Source: Chlorops oryzae
Taxonomy: Eukaryota > Arthropoda > Insecta > Diptera > Chloropidae
Reading direction: 5' to 3'
DNA: 64,000 bases
Assembly (NCBI GenBank): GCA_020466095.1
Contig: CM035807.1
Location: 46,066,398 to 46,130,397 of the forward strand
Part shown: one piece after another, positions 30,370 to 42,311 of the stretch
Layout of the letters: every line of letters begins with the position of its first letter
Numbering within the stretch: position 1 is the first letter of the stretch
Notes under the pieces: model-generated
The model's database searches: none
What the model was told of the DNA's origin: nothing
What the model saw: only the letters and a program-made list of their open reading frames with translations
Made by a program: the position numbers and the translations under genes

Positions 30370-32555
30370 ATATTTCTACGACTTTTCCTTCATAAGGCTT
30401 TTTTGGGTACAAAATTTCAAAATAACCTTTATTTAGGTTAATCATTTATGTGTATACAACAAAGTATAACAAAAAGAGGTTAAAGTTGACGCGCCGTATG
30501 CTTTCGGCACCAATGGTGAAAACGAAATATTAATTCCAATTTACATGGGTAAATTCAGCAAGGAGTACTTATTAGCTAGAATTTTATATACGTATAGTAT
30601 ATACATTTGTTTTTAAAACTATATATATATATATAAAAAAAGGGATGAGTGCGTTTATATACAGAGCGGCAACTGGCATAGCCACCTACTCTAAATAAAA
30701 ATTTTTGATAGTCGTTTCTATTTTGCAACCGTGCGCAGATTTTCGTTAGGGTTGGTTTGGGTTTTTGTTTCATGTATGTTACCCTTCGTTAAGGTAACAA
30801 CATGAAAGTTTTTATTTCCTAACAATTTAGCTTATTTGGCAACAAGAGCACTAGAGCTCCGCTCGCGCAAGTAGATTGGCCGAGGTTTAAGTTTTTTATG
30901 TGGCTGTGTTTCGGAATGTTCGCTTAACTTTTCAGCTAGAGGAGCGAAACGTTTCCCAACTAATGTTTTTTTTTTTGGAAGAAGGAGTGTCTGTTCATTT
31001 GAATTTGGCCCTATTGTCCAGGCAGGACTTCTTTTTCTCTTTCTAATATTGACGTACTGATGCGTACCGATCTGTTTGTTTTCGTTTTTAATAATTTTAT
31101 CCGAATCAACGATTATATTTTTTTAAATTGATATTTCGTTTTTAGTTTTAGCGATAGGAAAAGTAGCTGCAGGGGAAATAGATTTTGAACTCACGGAAGT
31201 GTTGTTGGAGCTATTTTCTTTAATTGGCATAGCAATTTAGTCGATCAACAGAATGGGATTTTTGCCTATAGGTTGTCTCCATCTTGTAAAAGTTTCCGAC
31301 AGGGTAGTTGTAGAACTTGGCTTATAACGCCATATGTAAGTCCAGCTGAATTTTCGTTGGTGTCAAGACTAATCACTGAAAGTCATCTATCAATTGGCAT
31401 CGCCTTTGTTGGAACAGCTGACAGTTGTAAACAGCTGCAGAGACCATTTGTCTCTGTCTAGCGTGAGCCTGTTATTGGATAACAATGTAAGACCAAATCA
31501 CGTACGTATGTCTGTAAGATTGTCACGATACTTATCTTTATTTACAGCGCGGAACCCACAAATTGATTGGGGCGACAACGATTTTGGGAAGAAACCTTAT
31601 CGCTGGATCCCCTTTGGGCTTTTGCCTTAGTTTTACTACGAATTCACTTTTCAATACTTCACTTTGTTTTAATTATAATTTTATTGCTCGAGCGCAAAAT
31701 TTTGCATCTCCAATCGACTAGGAAAGGGAGAAAATTTACACAAAGATATTTGAAAAGGAAATGCAAAAAAGTCGAAAGCTTTTGTACATGCAAACGATTT
31801 GTGAATGCGAAAGCATATGTTCACCAGTGTTGTGTCGGAAAGTAGTAGAGTTTCAATTAAATAGTAGTTTTGCAACAAAAAAGTACTTTCTTCATCAATT
31901 ACATCTTTTTTCTATAATGAATTGGGTGAAAAAAAAATTTTTTCCCACAAAGACTTGGTTACTTCATACATGCTACAAAGGCATATACGTATTCATTTTT
32001 ATATTCACCATAGTCACATGCTTGCAAAACAAATAGTTTTTTTTTAATCAATACTTTTGTTTTGTTTTGTTTTCGTGGGACGGCCGTGGTAGAGAGAGAT
32101 GTTGTTGTCTCGCTCAGGTTTGTGTACATGTTTTTTATTTTAGGATTTTAGGAAAGATTTTTTTGTGTTTTTGCTGGTTTGAAATTCTTTAAGAGGTGGA
32201 TGATTTTCTTGATAAATTTTGGGGTGAGCTTTTTGTGATCCTGATCACTTGAATTGACGTATTTCATATTTTATAAAAAGCTAAAAGGAGACAGATAAGT
32301 ATGTGCTATATGGAGTGCGGTGCCCTTCTTGTAAGATTTTACGCTACCGTGTTAAAATCAAGCTTATTTAAACCTTAGTCTCATAAGTGCATGCTTCATA
32401 CTATGTACATAACAAAGCTTGCATGAAATTACAATTAATTGAGATAAGAGAAATTTTGTCCATTGCTGACTATTCGGTGACAACTTTATCGGCTACCAAG
32501 TACCTATTCGGCAAAACATAAAACGTCAAATGATAATTTGAAAATCGTGAACATG
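30370..32555. other. Unassigned AT-rich sequence
   Basis: A short (AT)n run lies at 30619-30635. The longer frames at 31394-31845 show no recognisable domain. I see no supported gene. Confidence 0.35.
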
Positions 32556-32562
32556 TATTTCA

Positions 32563-33600
32563 AACTGCTGCCTGAAGCATTTTGAATTTGAGTACTGTCG
32601 GAAAGCTCCTTATAACTTGCAAAATTTTCTACCAAATTTAGCATACCATAACATTTTGGAAACGTAAAATACGCAGTTATTGTTTCAAAGCAAAAAAATG
32701 ATTTTCAGAGTTTTTACCGCATAAATATATCAAAATGAATTCAAAAAAATTCGAAAAAAAAATTCCAAAAAATCCACATTTTTCAAATTTGGATGGCTGA
32801 AGATCTTGAAGTAAAACTTTGTGTCCGTTTTTCGCCGTAGCCGTGGCCGCTATGGGGCGAGCCCTTAATCGAACAGAAACGTTTCGTTAAACGTTTTCTC
32901 TTGGGTTCAACAGCTCGACATCCAGAAAAGACGGCCGAGCCTTTGCTCGCGACCGCTTCAAATAAGACGCGCACGTCCGCATCATTTGTCTTGATAAATT
33001 CATAAGCAACCAAAAAGTGCACTAAGTTATTAAATACAAATTAAATTGCTAAGGAAGCAAAGTTTACTTTATTCTTATTCGCTCAAACAGAACCATAAGC
33101 GCCAATAAGGCCGATTATTTTGTAACTTTAAAACGTATCCAATTATTCATTTCGTCGTGCAATCGCCGGCAGAAAGACAAAGACAAAACCTATCCCCTTT
33201 TTAATATTAAATCGCGTCTCGCAAACGCCGACAAACATAAAAAAGAGAACCAATCCAACGTTTTCAGCATTACAAACAGGAACGTCTACCATTTAATTGT
33301 CCCTGACATTAACACTTTGATTAAAACACATGACCCATCGTTTTAAAGGTGCATTCTCCCTTTTTAAGCAATATACATAAAATGCAAAACAAATCCATAC
33401 TTCCTGAGATTTTGAGAATAATCTAGAAATTGTCGTGAAAATTTCAAATATCGTCCTCTTGACAACAAAATCAAACTAAAAAAAAAAAAAATTTGGGATT
33501 TTAGATATAATCTTATTAAGTGCGCCAGAGAACAACCATGAAAAAGCAGAAACAAAATTAAAGTTTCACTTTGTCAAATTGTGTTATTCATGCTCCCTCA
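32563..33600. repeat. Dispersed repeat, copy 1 (with 493-bp insertion)
   Basis: Shares 32563-32815 and 33320-33560 with the copy at 38930-40720: for example CAAAGCAAAAAAATGATTTT, GATCTTGAAGTAAAACTT and CTTCCTGAGATTTTGAG versus CTTCCTAAGATTTTGAG. The two halves are separated here by the insertion 32821-33313. Confidence 0.75.
32821..33313 (+). mobile_element. 493-bp insertion related to the LTR element's 3' noncoding block
   Basis: Comparison with the uninterrupted repeat copy near 40455 shows an insertion flanked by ACTTT (32816-32820; 33314-33318). Its start (TGTCCGTTTTTCGCCGTAGC), the GCCAATAAGGCC string, ATCGCCGGCA and the end (CAGGAACGTCTACC) occur in the same order as in 8005-8550 of the protease-bearing LTR element. 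A solo LTR or a separate element is possible; its ends are not classical TG...CA. Confidence 0.5.
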
Positions 33601-34360
33601 CTTTACTTTTGAAATATGTATTCTTTCATAGTTCGTTGCCAATAAAAAAAATACATAATTCTACTCGGATTTTCCTTACACTTATTTTATTAATAACGGG
33701 TTAAATACATATGTATGAACATTAGGGTGGCCCTTAATAGAAAAGTCAGATTTTCCCAGCTGCCCTAGTCTAAAAATGTTGAAATGGGTCTAAAAATTAT
33801 ATATATGAAGTTTTATCGGGATTGATTAAGTTTTAGAGGTCGCTTATGGGCCTTGATATCTAGAAAGTTATTTGTATGGGGAAAAACCTGCGTTGCGCTA
33901 GTTTCATCAAAATTATGTATGCAAGGCATGTTTTTTCGATCCGGGAATGAATGCAACTTTATAGAGAACAGACTCACCTTTCTTCTAAGATATAAAACAA
34001 CAACATCAGTTAATATTGTGCGGATGTGGGGCTACTCAAAGTCGAAAATATCGGATATAACACAGATACTACCTCTTGGGAGACCTTATTTTCCACAAAA
34101 AGAATAATACAAATATTTAGTATACAGATCTTCAAAATATATGAAATAACCTTTTCAACGAGCCTATTACGAAGAATATTGGATTGATTTTTGATATGTT
34201 TTATTAACGTCAAATTATTACTACCATTCTTTATAAATTCAATTTTGGGTTGCTTCTTTCAGCAGACTGCAAAATGGACATGCGCTAAAAAAATTAAAAT
34301 TTCGACTGAAGTGCTAAAGATGTAAATTAACGACAAATTTTTTGAGATTATTACTACGTT
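33601..34360. other. Unassigned sequence
   Basis: No supported gene. 33590-33645 resembles 36255-36310 (ATTCATGCTCCC ... TTGCCAATAAA), so part of it belongs to the repeat that also forms the foldback element's loop side. Confidence 0.3.
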
Positions 34361-34369
34361 TATACGTAT

Positions 34370-34490
34370 GCCTTATTCGCGAATAAGAATATTGCGAATA
34401 GCGAACTTTACCGTATAAACGGTCTTATTCACGAATAGCTAACTCACGAAAGTTATTCGTGAATAGTGAGACTATTCGCGATAAACATGA
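34370..34490. repeat. Cluster of TTATTCGCGAATA palindromes
   Basis: TTATTCGCGAATAAG, ATTGCGAATAGCG, TTATTCACGAATAG, TTATTCGTGAATAG and CTATTCGCGAT occur within 110 bp, so several internal hairpins are possible. It may be the end of a MITE or a protein-binding array. No ORF. Confidence 0.5.
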
Positions 34491-34499
34491 GAGGTGATG

Positions 34500-35270
34500 C
34501 CACATTTTTCGCTGATTTCTCTCTTTTTGACGATCAGGCAGCGCTTTTTTAAATTTGAGTTCAAAAATCTAACAAATAATTTGGAGAATGGAAAGGAAAA
34601 CAACCGCTGTAAATATATGGATAATACTTAAATCAGAGTGGCAAGAAGGAGCGCCAAAGTTCAGATCTGTTGTAACCTTCGATTCCATACTCCAAGTCCA
34701 AGTTCGTTACTCGATTATCAGCTCTTTGAACCAGCCATAAAGATTGCTTCAGCTGGTTGTTATTGTTGTCGTGCTGACCCAGTTCTCTTGCCGCTTTACT
34801 CGACTATTGAGTTATAATTTTTTACTCAATTCTTCATTTGGCTTACTGAGCTACATATGTATAAATATGGCGGCTTCATATTTCAAGCTTCGAGCTTCCT
34901 TGTGCCCCTGAATTTGATCGCTTTCATTTTGTTGTTGGTTTGCTTTCTTCGCGATATTCCTAAGGTTTAAGCCACTATTTGTGACATTCTCATTTTGTCT
35001 GCTCAGAGTCGGCAGCGTGACGTGACTTAAGTAGAAGTGACTCAGAACACCCAGTTACTTTAAAAGCCCGACCCAACCATGCCAGTGGCACACCCCCTGA
35101 AAGGCCATAAAAAAATTCAAAACCCACCAAACATATTTTTGAGTCATCTATGATTTATTTGTATCCGAATCATATGCAAATATTTCTGATTCTGTACACA
35201 AAATTTTTGAAAATTTTCTCTGTGTACTGAAAAGGTGTCTATAGATCAGAGACCATTGCACTTATCGCAC
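34500..35270. other. Unassigned sequence
   Basis: No gene or repeat boundary is supported. Confidence 0.3.
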
Positions 35271-35281
35271 TTGCGTATGGC

Positions 35282-37621
35282 CACTAAGCATACAATATAT
35301 AGAGGAATAATTTCATAGAAGCGTTTGGCACCCAAAAAGCAGCCATCAATAACTCCCAGGCTCTCAGTTTTATTCTTGCTCTCTCAATTTTGTTTAAGCT
35401 CTCTCAATTTGCGCTCATAAATGAGCGAGAATTATTTCATCTTCGCTTTGCTACACTGAAGTCGTATTGAACATACTACGTGTGTGTGTATGTGAATATG
35501 TCGAGTTTTTTCTTCTGTTGTTCTTCTTTAATTCTTTTGAAGAAGTTACGATGTGCGTATGTAAGAAAATTTTCGATTCGATTTTGATTTTTCGTTTATA
35601 CATGGAACGAAAATGTGCGTATAAGCTCTTTCACTGCCGACATGCCGCATTTGTTTTGAAGAGTGTTTTCATTAACAAAGTAACAACAAAATGAACAAGC
35701 ATTTTCGGTAGTGTTCGACCTTTAGTGATTTTGTTACTCGTATGATCACTATTAAAATAATTTCTCCTTATTTTGATATTTCATATTATTTATATTTTAA
35801 ATTGAAATTATTTTCAATTATTATGAACATTATTTATTGGCAAAGAAAAATGAAAAACAAATGTTATGTTCATAGAACATATATTTTAAATGAGTTCATT
35901 TTAATACTCATACGGAAAAATTGCAAATGGCTTACAGAAAAAATCGTTGGGAAAACCTCTAATACAAAAAATAAGCTAAACATTTTAAATGGTTAAACAA
36001 ATACAATAAATAATTCACTTCGAATTATCGAAATGTCTTACAGATTTTGCAAAGAAGATTTTTAGCTCCGAAAAATTTCTTAACGTCTTCGTAACGAAAA
36101 ATTAGTCTTTAGTTCCGAGAATTTATCGAATTCTCTTACCGACATATTAAATAATTTTTTAAACATTCATTTTACTTGGATTTCGAAGAAATCGACAATA
36201 CGAAAAGTAAAGAAAAGAGCATTACAGATTTTTTAATGCAATACCTATTATTAAAAAAAATATTCATGCTCCCATACTGTCCTTTTGATATATTCTTTCA
36301 TTTTTCTTTGCCAATAAATAATGTTCATAATAATTGAAAATAATTTCAATTTAAAATATAAATAATATGAAATATCAAAAAAAGGAGAAATTATTTTAAT
36401 AGTGATCATACGAGTAACAAAATCACTAAAGGTCGAACACTACACTGAGCGAAAACTACGGTTGTGTAATTTACAACGATTCGTAATATACTACGACCGT
36501 AGTTATTTTAGAGCAAAACTGTAGTACGGACGTATTCAAACATGACGTTAATAGGCATGCGTATTCTTTAGGAACAAATTTCTTTACACACGTATTTAAA
36601 AAACTTCTATAAAAAAACACGTACAATAATTTTCATTTGACTTTAAGTAACATATTTAGTCCACGCGAATTAGATTACTCCGTGGCGTACGGGTAGCGTA
36701 TTCGCTCAGCAATCCGAAGGGCTCGGGTTCAAATCCTACAGCAGGCGACTGAAATGTGTGAAAAATGGGAACTTTTCAAGCAAGTAGAAAAATATTAAAG
36801 GTAAAACAGGACAGCTAGAATGAGAAATCTAGCTTTCCCCAACCGTAGTATAGATAAGAGAGAAGAGAGGGCCCATCCCGGCTTTCTAAAATGTATTTTT
36901 TTTGTTGCGTAAAATATTAAGTTTTAAAGCTTTTTATTCCTGTAAGGTTTTTAAATATTATATACCTTAATGTTATGTTATTATTTGTAAAAAAAAAAAA
37001 ATATATAAAAAAAAAAACGCCTGACCGGGGATCGAACCCGCCGACTTGGGATTTGGTACTACTTTCGTATTTCAAGTTTTTTACTTCGCTTGTGGTTATT
37101 TTAACTACGTCCGTTAATAGAGCCAAATCATTGCTGTTCGTAGTTAACTTAACTACGTTTTTGTTATTTTTACTACGATTTTTAGCTCAGTGTACCGAAA
37201 ATGCTTGTTCATTTTGTTGTTACTTTGTTAATGAAAACACTCTTCAAAACAAATGCGGCATGTCGGCAGTGAAAGAGCTTATACGCACATTTTCGTTCCA
37301 TGTATAAACCAAAAATCAAAATCGAATCGAAAATTTTCTTACATACGCACATCGTAACTTCTTCAAAAGAATTAAAGAAGAACAACAGAAGAAAAAACTC
37401 GACATATTCACATACACACACACGTAGTATGTTCAATACGACTTCAGTGTAGCAAAGCGAAGATGAAATAATTCTCGCTCATTTATGAGCGCAAATTGAG
37501 AGAGCTTAAACAAAAGTGAGAGAGCAAGAATAAAACTGAGAGCCTGGGAGTTATTGATGGCTGCTTTTTGGGTGCCAAACGCTTCTATGAAATTATTCCT
37601 CTATATATTGTATGCTTAGTG
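35282..37621. mobile_element. Foldback element with about 580-bp inverted arms
   Basis: Arms 35282-35865 and 36282-36440 plus 37195-37621 are nearly identical reverse complements: the long shared reading frame differs by one residue. Ends CACTAAGC...GCTTAGTG are flanked by GTATGGC on both sides (35275-35281; 37622-37628), a 7-bp target duplication. A loop of about 420 bp lies at 35866-36281. The right arm is split by a 750-bp MITE (36443-37192); removing it restores the arm exactly. No transposase is visible, and the reading frames in the arms are duplicates of each other rather than evidence of coding. Confidence 0.85.
36443..37192. mobile_element. MITE with two convergent tRNA-like modules, copy 2
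   Basis: A 750-bp element flanked by TA (36441-36442; 37193-37194), ends CACTGAGC...GCTCAGTG. Left module (36673-36750, plus) has an A-box-like TGGCGTACGGGTAGCG and B-box GGGTTCAAATCC. Right module (about 37015-37062, minus) has B-box GGGTTCGATCC inside the hairpin GGCGGGTTCGATCCCCGG. The middle shares TGTGAAAAATGGGAAC- and AAAGGTAAAAC-type blocks with copies 1 and 3, but the terminal repeats are different. Size matches copy 3 (758 bp). Confidence 0.75.
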
Positions 37622-38126
37622 GTATGGCGTAGTAGCAACTCGACAAAAGCACTGAGAGAAAAGTTTGCGTAGGTACGATCGGCAAGCGATAACTAACAAA
37701 AGAAACCAAGTGGGAAATTTTTAGGTTTTAATTAATTTTTTTTTTGCTTTTATCAGCTATAAATTTTATGGCACGAAAAATAATGCCTTTTCACATAATA
37801 TTCAGCGCATCGGTTTGCAATGTAATGACAAATAAGACATTGAGCCTCACCGAAAGAATTTTCAATGAACAAAAATTCTTCTTCCCATTTCGCATGAAAC
37901 ATTTTTCTCGCTATGTATTCGCAACAAAAATGCAGAACAAGTTCTCAGTACGACTGACAGCGATCGACTGAGCGTTTTCATGATTCACGCACAAGTCGTG
38001 TGTAGCCGACTGCGCAGTTTGCAGCGCCCCGCGGGATAGCGCTCGCCCACCGCTGCTATAGATGTACAAATAGGTTGAATGCGTCAATGCATCATGATTT
38101 TTAAACCCAGCAGAGTATATTAGGCT

Positions 38127-38237
38127 CCAATTGCAGTGAAGCTGAAGCAGGAGCGTAAGCTGTCATGTGTTTGTTGTGAAAATACAACAAAAACATGACA
38201 GTTTATGCTTTAGTTTCAGCTTCCCTATAATTGCATC
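38127..38237. repeat. Short hairpin repeat, copy B
   Basis: Palindrome with arms AAGCTGAAGC...GCTGTCATGTGTTTGTTGT and ACAACAAAAACATGACAG...TTTCAGCTT, loop GAAAAT. Homologous to 47-151. Confidence 0.65.
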
Positions 38238-38282
38238 CTTAGTTTTGTGCGATTCTCCTTACAGTAAGAAATATCGTAGATG

Positions 38283-38800
38283 TCGACTAATATATATTTT
38301 CTTGATCAAGGTCTACAACTGAATCGATTAAGGTATATCCGTCTGTCCGTCCGTTTGCAGTAGGACCTTCCAAACGGCTTGACCACTCACGTTCAAATTC
38401 GACACACGGGTATATCGGGCCCCGAGTATGATCCTAAGTGAAAATGGGCTCTATCCGCCCCTGCCAAGCACACAAATGAACTAAGTGTTTATTGAGCAAA
38501 ATGCTTATAACTTGCGAGCCACAGAACACATTTCATTGATGTTTTGTGCCCCGATAAACTACCAAAAGAGACGTGTTCATGAAAAAAATGGGCGTCGTCC
38601 TCTAGTAGCTACGCCCACAACTGTGCCCACTAAGAATGGCTTGTCGTAACTTGCGTATAGAAAGGCTTAGGATCTTCAAATTTTAAATCTTGGTTGATCA
38701 AGATATATCAGAGCTGTGTGGAAGCAAATGGAGTGTCCCGCCTACTGCCACGCTCACCAATGGACACTTTTCCAACCTTCTGAAGTAAAAAGCGTAGACA
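38283..38800 (-). repeat. GTGGGCGTGGC element, copy 2 (minus)
   Basis: Minus-strand counterpart of 24985-25880: GTCCGTCCG microsatellite remnant at 38341, AGTATGATCCTAAGTGAAAATGG, the CTTGCGAGCC block, and inverse units (CCACGCTCACCAATGG). More decayed than copy 1. Confidence 0.65.
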
Positions 38801-39150
38801 CTTTAAATTCGAAACATAGGTTGACCAATGCGAATGCCAAAATTCTTAGAATTTTTCACTTATTTTATGTATGGATTTTCATCAAAATCGGACGTCGGCA
38901 GCGGTTTGAATGCATGTTCTGCGATTTTTGCCTGCAGCATTTTGAATTTGAGTAGAGTAGGAAAACTCCTCATAACTTCTACAATTTTCTACCAATTTCA
39001 GAATATCATAACATCCTGAAAACTTAAAATACGCAGTTATTCTTTCAAAGCAAAAAAATGATTTTCAGAAAATTTTACCGAATAAATGAATTCAAAAAAT
39101 TTCGAAAAAAATTCCAAAAAGTTCACATTTGTCAAATTTGAATGGCTATA

Positions 39151-40446
39151 ACAGGTTGGCTGATAAGTCCCCGGTCTAACAAAGAAAAACACATTTTTTT
39201 GTCAAAATTCGTTTTTATTATTCAACATAGTTCCCTTCAAGAGCGATACAACGATTATAACGACCTTCCAATTTTTTGATACCATTTTGGTAGTACTCCT
39301 TCGGTTTTGCCTCAAAATAGGCCTCAGTTTCGGCGATCACCTCTTCATTGCAGCCAAATTTTTTCCCTGCGAGCATCCTTTTGAGGTCTGAGAACAAGAA
39401 AAAGTCGCTGGGGGCCAGATCTGGAGAATACGGTGGGTGGGGAAGCAATTCGAAGCCTAATTCATGAATTTTTGCCATCGTTCTCAATGACTTGTGGCAC
39501 GGTGCGTTGTCTTGGTGGAACAACACTTTTTTCTTCTTCATATGGGGCCGTTTTGCCGCGATTTCGACCTTCAAACGCTCCAATAACGACATATAATAGT
39601 CACTGTTGATGTTTTTTCCCTTCTCAAGATAATCGATAAAAATTATTCCATGCCCATCCCAAAAAACAGAGGCCATTACTTTGCCAGCGGACTTTTGAGT
39701 CTTTCCACGCTTCGGAGACGGTTCACCGATCGCTGTCCACTCAGCCGACTGTCGATTGGACTCCGGAGTGTAGTGATAGAGCCATGTTTCATCCATTGTC
39801 ACATATCGACGCAAAAACTCGGGTGTATTGCGAGTTAACAGCTGCAAACACCGCTCAGAATCATCAACACGTTGTTGTTTTTGGTCAAATAAGAGCTCGC
39901 GCGGCACCCATTTTGCACAGAGCTTTTTCATATCCAAATATTGATGAATGATATGACCAACACGTTCCTTTGATATCTTTAAGGCCTCTGCTATCTAGAT
40001 CAACTTCATTTTACGGTCATTCAAAATCATTTTGTGAATTTTTTTGATGTTTTCGTCGGTAACCACCTCTTTCGGGCGTCCACTGCGTTCACCGTCCTCC
40101 GTGCTCATTTCACCACGCTTGAATTTTGCATACCAATCAATTATTGTTGATTTTCCTGGGGCAGAGTCCGGAAACTCATTATCAAGCCAAGTTTTTGCTT
40201 CCACTGTATTTTTTCCCTTCAGAAAACAGTATTTTATCAAAACACGAAATTCCTTTTTTTCCATTTTTTTTTTCACAATAACAAAAGTTGCTTCACAAAA
40301 GACGCTCTATCTCACAAACTAATTGACTTACAGACATCAAATTTTGACACGAATCATTTGAAGGTTGCCACTATATAAAAATAATATGCATTTAATACTA
40401 GCGACGCCATCTATGTGTCAGACCGGGGACTTATCAGCCAACCTGT
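39151..40446 (-). mobile_element. Himar1-type mariner (irritans subfamily)
   Basis: A 1296-bp element flanked by TA (39149-39150; 40447-40448). Inverted repeats ACAGGTTGGCTGATAAGTCC continue through CCGGTCT, identical for 27 bp at both ends; they match the Himar1 terminus known from the horn fly except at about one position, from memory. The transposase gene is full length with one nonsense codon. Very young insertion. Confidence 0.95.
39218..40264 (-). pseudogene. Himar1-type transposase with a single nonsense codon
   Basis: The minus-strand reading starts MEKKEFRVLIKYCFLKGKNT at 40264 and ends LEGNYVE at 39218, 348 codons as in Himar1. Catalytic DD34D residues are present: VTMDETWLYHY (Asp), LFHQDNAPCHKS (Asp) and PDLAPSDFFLF (Asp). 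TAG at 39995-39997 replaces codon 90, just after DRKMKLI, in the helix-turn-helix region; the frame is otherwise open on both sides. From memory only a handful of other residues differ from Himar1. The nonsense codon makes this copy inactive, unless suppressed. Confidence 0.93.
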
Positions 40447-40739
40447 TAGATCTTGAAGTAAAACTTAAATAGAAACACATAATACATCATTGTTAAGACG
40501 CATTCTTTCTCTTTTAAGCAAGCTACATAAAATGCAAAACACATACATACTTCCTAAGATTTTGAGCAAAATCTAGAAATTGACGCGAAAATTTCAAAAA
40601 TCGTCCTCCTGACCACAAAATCAAACTTAAAAAAAAATATTTTCCTTCATTACTAAGGTATAAGTAGTCGGAATCTGATTTACAGAAGTCAGAAACAAAA
40701 ATCGTGTTTATTTGTGTAATTAACATTAATATAGCAGTT

Positions 40740-41640
40740 CAAACCTGGCAGCCCTAACGTTGCGGCTGACTGAGAGCTAGCAACCAAACTCGTTATACCA
40801 TTCTCTTTCAATTGACTAAAAAACATATAGTTGCAATTTATGTTAGCAAATTAATTACACTAAAATTCATTCCAGGTAGCTGCGGCCATTTTTTAAAAGG
40901 CAACTTATAGTCAATCCATTCCATACATTCTCAAGATTCATTTTAAATTAATTTGATCAAAAAAACAAATCTCTGCAGGATTTTGCTGTACGATCTTAGA
41001 CTACTATTCCCATTTGTAGCTTACGAGCTAAAACAAAACAGAACTAAACAAAAGCCTTCTCTTGACTGATAAGATGCGCAAGGAGTCGACGCAGTCTCAG
41101 CGTAGCTTATTAAGCAAATTTTCGACTTGGCTCGCAACAAAGTAATGGTGTCGGGTTACCCACGAGACGCACGAAAGATCTCAAACCAACAAAGTATGCA
41201 GCTCAAGCAGCGAATACACTGGAGACACATTCGTCGGCGCATTCCCACGCCCTTTCTCAACTACAGTGAGCCCACGTGCACACGAAATATGCAGATTAGC
41301 CTCGTCATCGCTGGGACCACTACACCTTTCGCTTTTAAAGCATGCTGGCATCAATTGGCGATGATGTAATATTTGATACTTTATCGTGTTACATTAAACA
41401 TATATTTATACATCTAAAATTTTAAAAAAATTTGTTTTGTGTTTTTTTTTTCGTTGTGGGTTACATACATATACATTTAAAAGTTTTTCTTGTCCTATCT
41501 TATATATTTTTTGTTTGATTTTAATATTTTGAATTTTATATACTATGGTTTATATCTACTTTAAAGAAAAAAAAAATTCAATTATTGCTTATTCTTACTT
41601 TGCATGCTCTTATGTGTTACAGATTTTAAGCTTTATTTTA
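40740..41640. repeat. Intergenic sequence with dispersed repeat fragment (41030-41190)
   Basis: 41030-41190 (AACAAAAGCCTTCTCTTGAC to GGTTACCCACGAGACGCAC) is shared with 53425-53575. The remainder is AT-rich; it includes the presumed downstream part of the minus-strand gypsy relic, but no LTR end was identified. Confidence 0.5.
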
Positions 41641-41651
41641 TGAATCGTTTT

Positions 41652-41764
41652 TCATTTTCCCATGCTATCTTCTGCTATAAAATTGTTATTATTTCCTATT
41701 TCTATAACTATATAAGGACCTATGTATCTTCTTTCTAATTTTTTACCGGTCTCATGTATTACTA
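41652..41764 (-). pseudogene. Gypsy integrase C-terminal fragment
   Basis: KLERRYIGPYIVIEIGNNNN followed by FIAEDSMGK matches the C-terminal (GPF/Y) module of Ty3/gypsy integrases (KLxxRYxGPYxV). It ends at the LOA insertion site; the missing upstream part is at 46692-46827 beyond the LOA element. Confidence 0.75.
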
Positions 41765-42311
41765 CCTCCTCGCGATTACTACCTCGCCGTGGTGAGGGGG
41801 TAAGTGTGATGAATCTCCGAGTGACGCCGGATAGGGCCACCCATACCGGTAAGGTCGTAGAGGAGCACTGAAGCTAAATGTAATCAGGGCAACTAGCGGG
41901 AACAACGCCCCATGGTCGAAAATGTAGACGAACCAATTCATGTCAGAGAAAATTGTGAACAATCCCCGATGCACTTCAGCCACTGTTTCAGCGGCTGGAA
42001 CGCATCAAACCGGCACGAACCGGACTACATTTGGTTTCGACGCCACGGAGCTGGTGGCTGGGGTATTGCAGGACCTGAATAGGGGGAGTGAAATCCTACT
42101 GAAATGGCTCCTGTGCTAATGCCCCGGCCATCTTCCGCCCCGCTAAAATCCTGGCTAGGTCTCAAAGTACGTTCGAAGCTTGGCGCCGTTAAGTTGGTGG
42201 TGTAGGTTTAGTTGACTTTTGTCCTAATTAGCGCTGGTCTGGCTCTGAGCTCATGTCCCCATAAGGGCTTGTGCCAACCCTCGCATGGCCTCCCTGCTTG
42301 CATAGATAACA

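Larger units (their letters stand above)
38930..40720. repeat. Dispersed repeat, copy 2 (interrupted by Himar-type mariner)
   Basis: 38930-39148 and 40449-40720 match the two halves of the copy at 32563-33600. The mariner 39151-40446 sits at a TA between them. This copy lacks the 493-bp insertion of copy 1. Confidence 0.75.

Noticed and set aside
35467..35694. 75-codon ORF repeated at 37209-37436
   Set aside because: Identical ORFs on opposite strands reflect the foldback arms; no domain, no codon evidence.
36673..36750. Genuine tRNA gene
   Set aside because: Same reasoning; flanked by a TA duplication as part of a 750-bp element.
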